Assembly: GCA_037951165.1 (NCBI GenBank)
Contig: JBBDHG010000011.1
Span: 2,073,001-2,137,000 of the forward strand
From: Lophius americanus
Lineage: Eukaryota > Chordata > Actinopteri > Lophiiformes > Lophiidae
Reading direction: 5' to 3'
DNA length: 64,000 nt
The notes under the pieces are model-generated. The model was given only the letters and a program-made list of their open reading frames with translations, made no database searches and was not told where the DNA came from. How positions within the stretch are numbered: position 1 is the stretch's first letter; each line of letters opens with the position of its first letter. This document shows, one piece after another, positions 59,510 through 64,000 of the stretch. The position numbers and the translations under genes were made by a program.

Positions 59510-59548
<39 letters not shown>
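59375..59548 (+). mobile_element. LINE 3' end with (GATT)n tail
   Basis: 'tctcgccattgtcgccaagt', 'gcttgctcgaggaggaattt', 'gagtctggtctagacctgct', 'aagcaccttgagacaactgt' and 'gcgctatataaataaagatt' followed by (GATT)n is the well-known teleost LINE (L2/CR1-type) 3' UTR and tail. Confidence 0.78.
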
Positions 59549-59550
<2 letters not shown>

Positions 59551-60299
59551 AAGATCTGGCAACTCCAAAGAGCCGTGATCAGAATGGAGAGGAAGGAGAA
59601 AACCTCTGGAATACTATGTATTGATGGTTTGTCACCCAGTAATGACGGCCGGAGCTCAGAGCTAAAGTCTGACAGAAGAATAGAAGACCAGCAATATTTT
59701 ACAGGGAAAATAACGGCAGACATTTTTATATTAAAGACTCAGTAAAGTAAATCTTTTAAAGTCTGAATTTAACAGGCTTACTTGTGAGTTCTATTTTCTT
59801 TAGTTTTAACTACGAACAACGGTTGCTACTTGTCCCACTTGTAATTTTATAAAAGGCAGAAATTGTGGCCTTGAAAAGGTTTTTGAATTTTACATGTTTT
59901 TTTCGGAATCAAACACGGCAATTAAGACGAACTATTCATCAAGGTTGTCTTGGAAGTTGTGTTCGATGTTTCGATTTGAAGACTGTCCAACGATATTAAA
60001 AAACCTGAGTCCAGCTTCAGAGCCGGAGCTACATGAGAGCTGTCGAGACCACCGACCACCACTAAATTATATTACATTTAGATTATAGATACACATGTGA
60101 AAAGTCTTTCGTGTAACCATAGTCTTTGATCCGATCGATTCTAAATATCTCTGACTAGGATAACCACTTTTTTGTTTTATTATTTATTGTACTTTATATC
60201 GTTTGTTCTTATTTTTGATATATTATTGTATGCCACAAAAGTCAGGTATAGTTTGGAGTAATGGGCCACAGATTGGCTTTTCGAGCCGTGACGACTCAA
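59549..60299. other. No recognised feature
   Basis: Unique AT-rich sequence with no gene. Confidence 0.45.
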
Positions 60300-60675
60300 A
60301 AGATGTAAAATGGAACGTTTTCAAATTTTAAAGACCCATAGACTTTTGTGCGAGGAAGATCTGGATCGATTTTGGTCTATTGTTTATCCTATTTAGAGCA
60401 GATTTGATGCATGTGAATCAGCTCGGCGGGATCCTGTATATATCATATTTATATCATATATAGTTCAAATTTTGAACTATTAGAGTCAAACTAGGGAACT
60501 TTTTTTGACTTTTTTTAGTCCAGATTTGTTGCAAATCTATTGAGTCAAGGAAATGTATGTTTTTATCATTTTATATTTACTCGTAATAGTTCATAACTTA
60601 TCACTAGAGGGCGCTTTCTCAGCGAACAACACAGTTTTTCTGACACAACTTTGAGGAGTTTATTCAGGGGACATT
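60300..60675 (-). repeat. CCCCCTAG-module repeat, copy 14 (diverged)
   Basis: 'acccatagacttttgtgcga', 'gaagatctggatcgattttg', 'gcagatttgatgcatgtgaa', 'tagtccagatttgttgcaaa', 'actagagggcgctttctcag' and 'gaggagtttattcagggg' follow the reverse order of the family. Confidence 0.7.
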
Positions 60676-60929
60676 TGTAAGTGTGATTTTACACTAATCA
60701 TAAGAAAAGTGTCCAATACATAATATTGTATTTCATATTAAATAACTGACCTGTGTACTTTCATTTTAACACTTCTGCAGTCAAACTTTGTTATTTGTAT
60801 TTATATATTTGGATAATGCAGAATGTTCCTCATCCTTCTATCAATAAAAAATACTGGAATCTGCCGAAGTGAATTTTCTTCAAACAGAAAATGACCTGTT
60901 TTCTTTTTTTTCTCCCCATCAAATATTAA
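60676..60929. other. No recognised feature
   Basis: AT-rich unique sequence. Confidence 0.45.
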
Positions 60930-61160
60930 CCCAGCATCTTTGCCAATAACCCTGATGAAAGGCTACACTAAATTGGCATGGCAACCAAAGAAAACGCAGC
61001 TAACCGGGTTGATATTGATATTATGTCTGCCCAAAAATTGGCACTGCAATCAGCCAGGGCCCAGAAACCTTGATGGAAAATGACATAAAATCAAGGAATG
61101 TAATTTCTAGAGCTTCACATTTCCAATTTGGTTTTGAGTGAAAGCGAATGATCAAAAGTA
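60930..61160. other. Candidate conserved non-coding element
   Basis: Unique and non-coding, with 'ctaaattggcatggcaacca' (RFX-like GGCAACC), 'ccagggcccagaaacc' and 'catttccaatttggttttg'. The call is by texture only. Confidence 0.2.
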
Positions 61161-61909
61161 GAGTGAAGTAAGAGGACCTGCTCTGAACTGTGGACATTGC
61201 GCGGGCAATGTTTGCGAGGCTATGAAAATGATAACTTGTTATGTTTGGTTATTCTTTGACAGTGAGTTTCACCTCATCTGAACTAAGTTTCATGGACTTC
61301 TATCAAAAAAAACAAAAACAAGACTTTCTTTTCTCTCTCACTCATCCTTTCATGAGAACACATCAAGTGTCGGGACCTGAATACACAGAGCTGGCCTTTA
61401 TCAAGCCGCCGGATTCTTAAAGGTTAGTAAATTAAATCCAGTGGGTTTTTCAGTGGAAGGCTTCTCATTTAATATGAGCAGACTCTGAGAAGAGCAAACC
61501 CCATTATGGGCAGCAGAGCAGCACACAGGCCGCCAATCTTTAGAGAATCTGATTGATTTTTCCCAGGAATGAGCCATTTATCTACAATCAGTAGGTCCTT
61601 AGATGAGAAAGGGACATTTAAAGGGGCACAACAAAGGAGAAGGAACAAAACAAACAGTGGATAGGAGAGCATGTGTGTCTTAGCCCATGTTTCAGACTTA
61701 TGTTTCTGAATTCACAAGAAGTCAAATCCTACCAAAAAGCATTCCTGATTAAGAACTGCACCATTTTTAATTCTTTGTTCTGTGTTTGAGATTTTCTAAA
61801 ATTTGGTGTTGCTACATAAATGTTACCCCAAATGTTCTCTTTTTATAATTAGAATGTGTGAATACAATATATACCGTTTTTGTAATAATTCCTGAACTCG
61901 ATACACAAA
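61161..61909. other. No recognised feature
   Basis: Unique sequence with no gene. Confidence 0.45.
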
Positions 61910-62340
61910 ATTTCATCTTTCACGGCTTCTTGAGATTTATAAACCTCTTTTAAGTCATACTCAACTGTTTGGTTGAGCACATTTTTGAGTCACATTTTAT
62001 TGACAAATGTGACTGAGCCTGTTTATTATGTGACCCGGTGGCAGCATGTATATGCTAAAGAGTAAGGGGCTAAGGACGGAGCCCTGTGGGGCACCACGGG
62101 TCGAGGAGGAGTCATTAATCATGGCTATAGAAAAACTCCTTTTCAATATGTAGGATTTATTTATTTACAGGTATATCAAAGCATGTAAGAATTACTAAAC
62201 AGTATAGTTGAATTAGTAGAATAAAGTCGAATAAGGATCAACGCTTTTCTAAAAACATACTTTTCCAAACTGATCTAATTAAAAACGACTTTTTTTTCTC
62301 CAACGAATACAAAATTTTGATAATTAAATAATTTCTTGTG
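61910..62340 (-). pseudogene. L2/CR1-like LINE reverse transcriptase fragment
   Basis: The minus strand reads 'TRGAPQGSVLSPLLFSIYMLP' followed by 'PGHIINRL', the conserved LINE GxPQGSVLGPLLFSIYMLP block, then stops. Flanks match the copy at 45880-46330, including 'tttggttgagcacat' on the plus strand. The catalytic YADD segment is deleted at nearly the same point in both. Confidence 0.78.
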
Positions 62341-63404
62341 TTTTTTCACATTTTAAAAAAAAGTCAAGACAAAACTTTTTAATCGTCTTATGTTAAATCA
62401 ATTTAGACTATCTAAGATAATGAATGCCCCCAAAGGAGTAAAATATGCAAAGAAGCAATTTTCAATACTTTTTTTTTCTCGGTGAAGACATTTGAGGGTT
62501 TTAACATAATAGTAACGCAAGTGGCATTCTGGTTGATGACTTCATCTACAATTTCAAACAAGTCTTAAATATCTCAACATCTAATGTTTGGAATGCCAGG
62601 AAGTTTAAATTAGCCCCAGAATATGAATCCTAATGACTTGAAATCTGGTACTACTGTAGATACTCATCATGCCTACTCTGTGCTACTTCCATTCTTCATC
62701 TAGAACCATATCAATGTGTTAAATAACACTACCAAATACCACATACTACCAATCACCTAAAAGGCAGTTGAATCTCCCATCAGACCCAGGAGTGTTTTGC
62801 TTTAAAGGCCAAATAACCTATTATAAATTATATGTATTATTATTATTATTACTGTATGTTACCATGGTAAAGTCAGATGGAGAACATTTTATCTGCTAAA
62901 CACATTTTCATTACAACCAAGTAGCTTGTTGCCGCTGTACCAAGAATACATGTATTTTCAGGGCGGCGTCACATAGGAGCTTCCATGGCAGCCGTTTCCT
63001 GTTGATTTGCTATTTTAAAGAAGTGAAAGTAACTCGAAAACCACATGCAAATGTTAATGTCCCGCAACTTCAGAATAAAATGTTTACTTGCTTCCTCTTA
63101 TGTCCCGCCCAATGACAGATGTGGGATTAATTAGAATATTAGGATTATTCTGACTTCACCTGTTTAAGCAATACATTTCTTGAACATGTGCCACTTAAGT
63201 CACAAAAAACAAACAAATTCTTCATCATTCCTCGTGTAATATTATTTACATTACTATAAGAGATCTGCAGTAGTTGTTGGAGTTCAGTCGCTTTCAATCA
63301 TCCGTGAATCAATGGCAAAAATGTTGAGTTATCTTTTTTTCTATAGTATTATACCGAGTTCTGGCAAGAATCTCGGCAGATAACGTAGAGGAAATTTGTC
63401 TGCC

Positions 63405-63407
<3 letters not shown>
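62341..63407. other. No recognised feature
   Basis: AT-rich unique sequence with short (ATT) units near 62840. No gene. Confidence 0.45.

Positions 63408-63445
<38 letters not shown>
63408..63445. repeat. (GT)n microsatellite
   Basis: About 19 GT units. Confidence 0.93.
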
Positions 63446-63448
<3 letters not shown>

Positions 63449-63880
63449 TCTCACACAGAAACATACTAAAATAGGTATTTTGACGGTTTATCTTCATAAT
63501 TATTTATTCCCTTTAATCCAAACAGAAAATGAATTACACATTTGGTCCTGCTGTGCGTCCGTCTCCGCTTCATTCTGGAAAACCTGCCACTGACAGAATA
63601 AGAAGAACTCACAGCAAGAAAACAAAAAATGCCGGGCTTCTTTTTTCTCGTCCCAGTAGAAGGCGCTGGTTCAAAACCGGACCTACTGCGAATGCTTTTC
63701 TGCCACTCGCATAATTGTCTCATTTATGCAAATCTAAATGATAAAATGAGTCGTGTTTGAAAAATGTAGTCGCCCAGTGTAATATTCACATCCTGGATGA
63801 ACAGAAAGTTTTGCATCAGGAGGAGCATAAAAGCTGTGCTGACTCAACAACGCAGATGGAGAAAACAGCTAATTGGGTGC
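63446..63880. other. No recognised feature
   Basis: Unique. 'agaaggcgctggttcaaaac' at about 63657 resembles a SINE head but is too short to call. Confidence 0.4.
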
Positions 63881-63937
63881 AGAAGCAGCAGAAGAAGAAG
63901 CAGCAGAAGAAGAAGAAGAAGAAGAAAAAGAAGAAGG
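63881..63937. repeat. (GAA/GCA)n purine-rich repeat
   Basis: Runs of GAA and GCA units encode a lysine/glutamine-rich artefact frame. Confidence 0.88.
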
Positions 63938-64000
63938 CTTTTAACTGATTTATCAAGAGTACCAATATGGAGAGGCTGGAGGGGCTTCTTAAGAGATGTA

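Overview
The window looks like teleost fish DNA. It has one compact vertebrate digestive-protease gene with very short introns. It also has fish-type transposable-element debris: a Rex3 (RTE-clade) retrotransposon, several decayed Tc1-like transposons, L2/CR1-like LINE fragments, tRNA-derived SINE pieces with the usual fish tails, CACTG-ended miniature transposons, and many long AT, GT and GA microsatellites. No operon, phage, CRISPR or plasmid feature is present, and I found no rRNA or tRNA gene.

The only gene I can reconstruct from end to end is chymotrypsinogen B (ctrb1-like), on the minus strand at about 33.63-35.49 kb. It has seven exons, GT-AG introns, a 263-residue product with intact catalytic residues, a TATA box, a cluster of E-boxes upstream, and two polyadenylation signals just past the stop codon.

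Layout. At 0-9 kb there is unique DNA broken by copies of an unclassified modular repeat, called here the 'CCCCCTAG-module' repeat, plus SINE fragments and a Tc1 remnant. At 9.5-19.5 kb there is a long AT microsatellite, CACTG-ended MITEs and two Tc1 remnants. At 19.8-26 kb lies the longest module-repeat array, followed by unique DNA to about 32.6 kb. The ctrb1 gene follows, then an AT/GT microsatellite block and a broken Rex3 copy (36.3-37.9 kb). A foldback element sits at 39.4 kb and a partly duplicated repeat block at 40.7-43.5 kb. LINE fragments, MITEs, poly-C and GA tracts and further module-repeat copies fill 45-62 kb. Between these lie repeat-poor stretches rich in TAAT-type motifs that could be conserved regulatory DNA, which cannot be tested from one sequence.

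The most unusual signal is the module-repeat family. At least fourteen pieces on both strands share an ordered set of short modules and have no coding capacity. Four copies keep a hairpin at the same place in the unit. In three of them a paired position differs but stays base-paired (A-T, T-A, C-G), as expected if the structure rather than the sequence was maintained.
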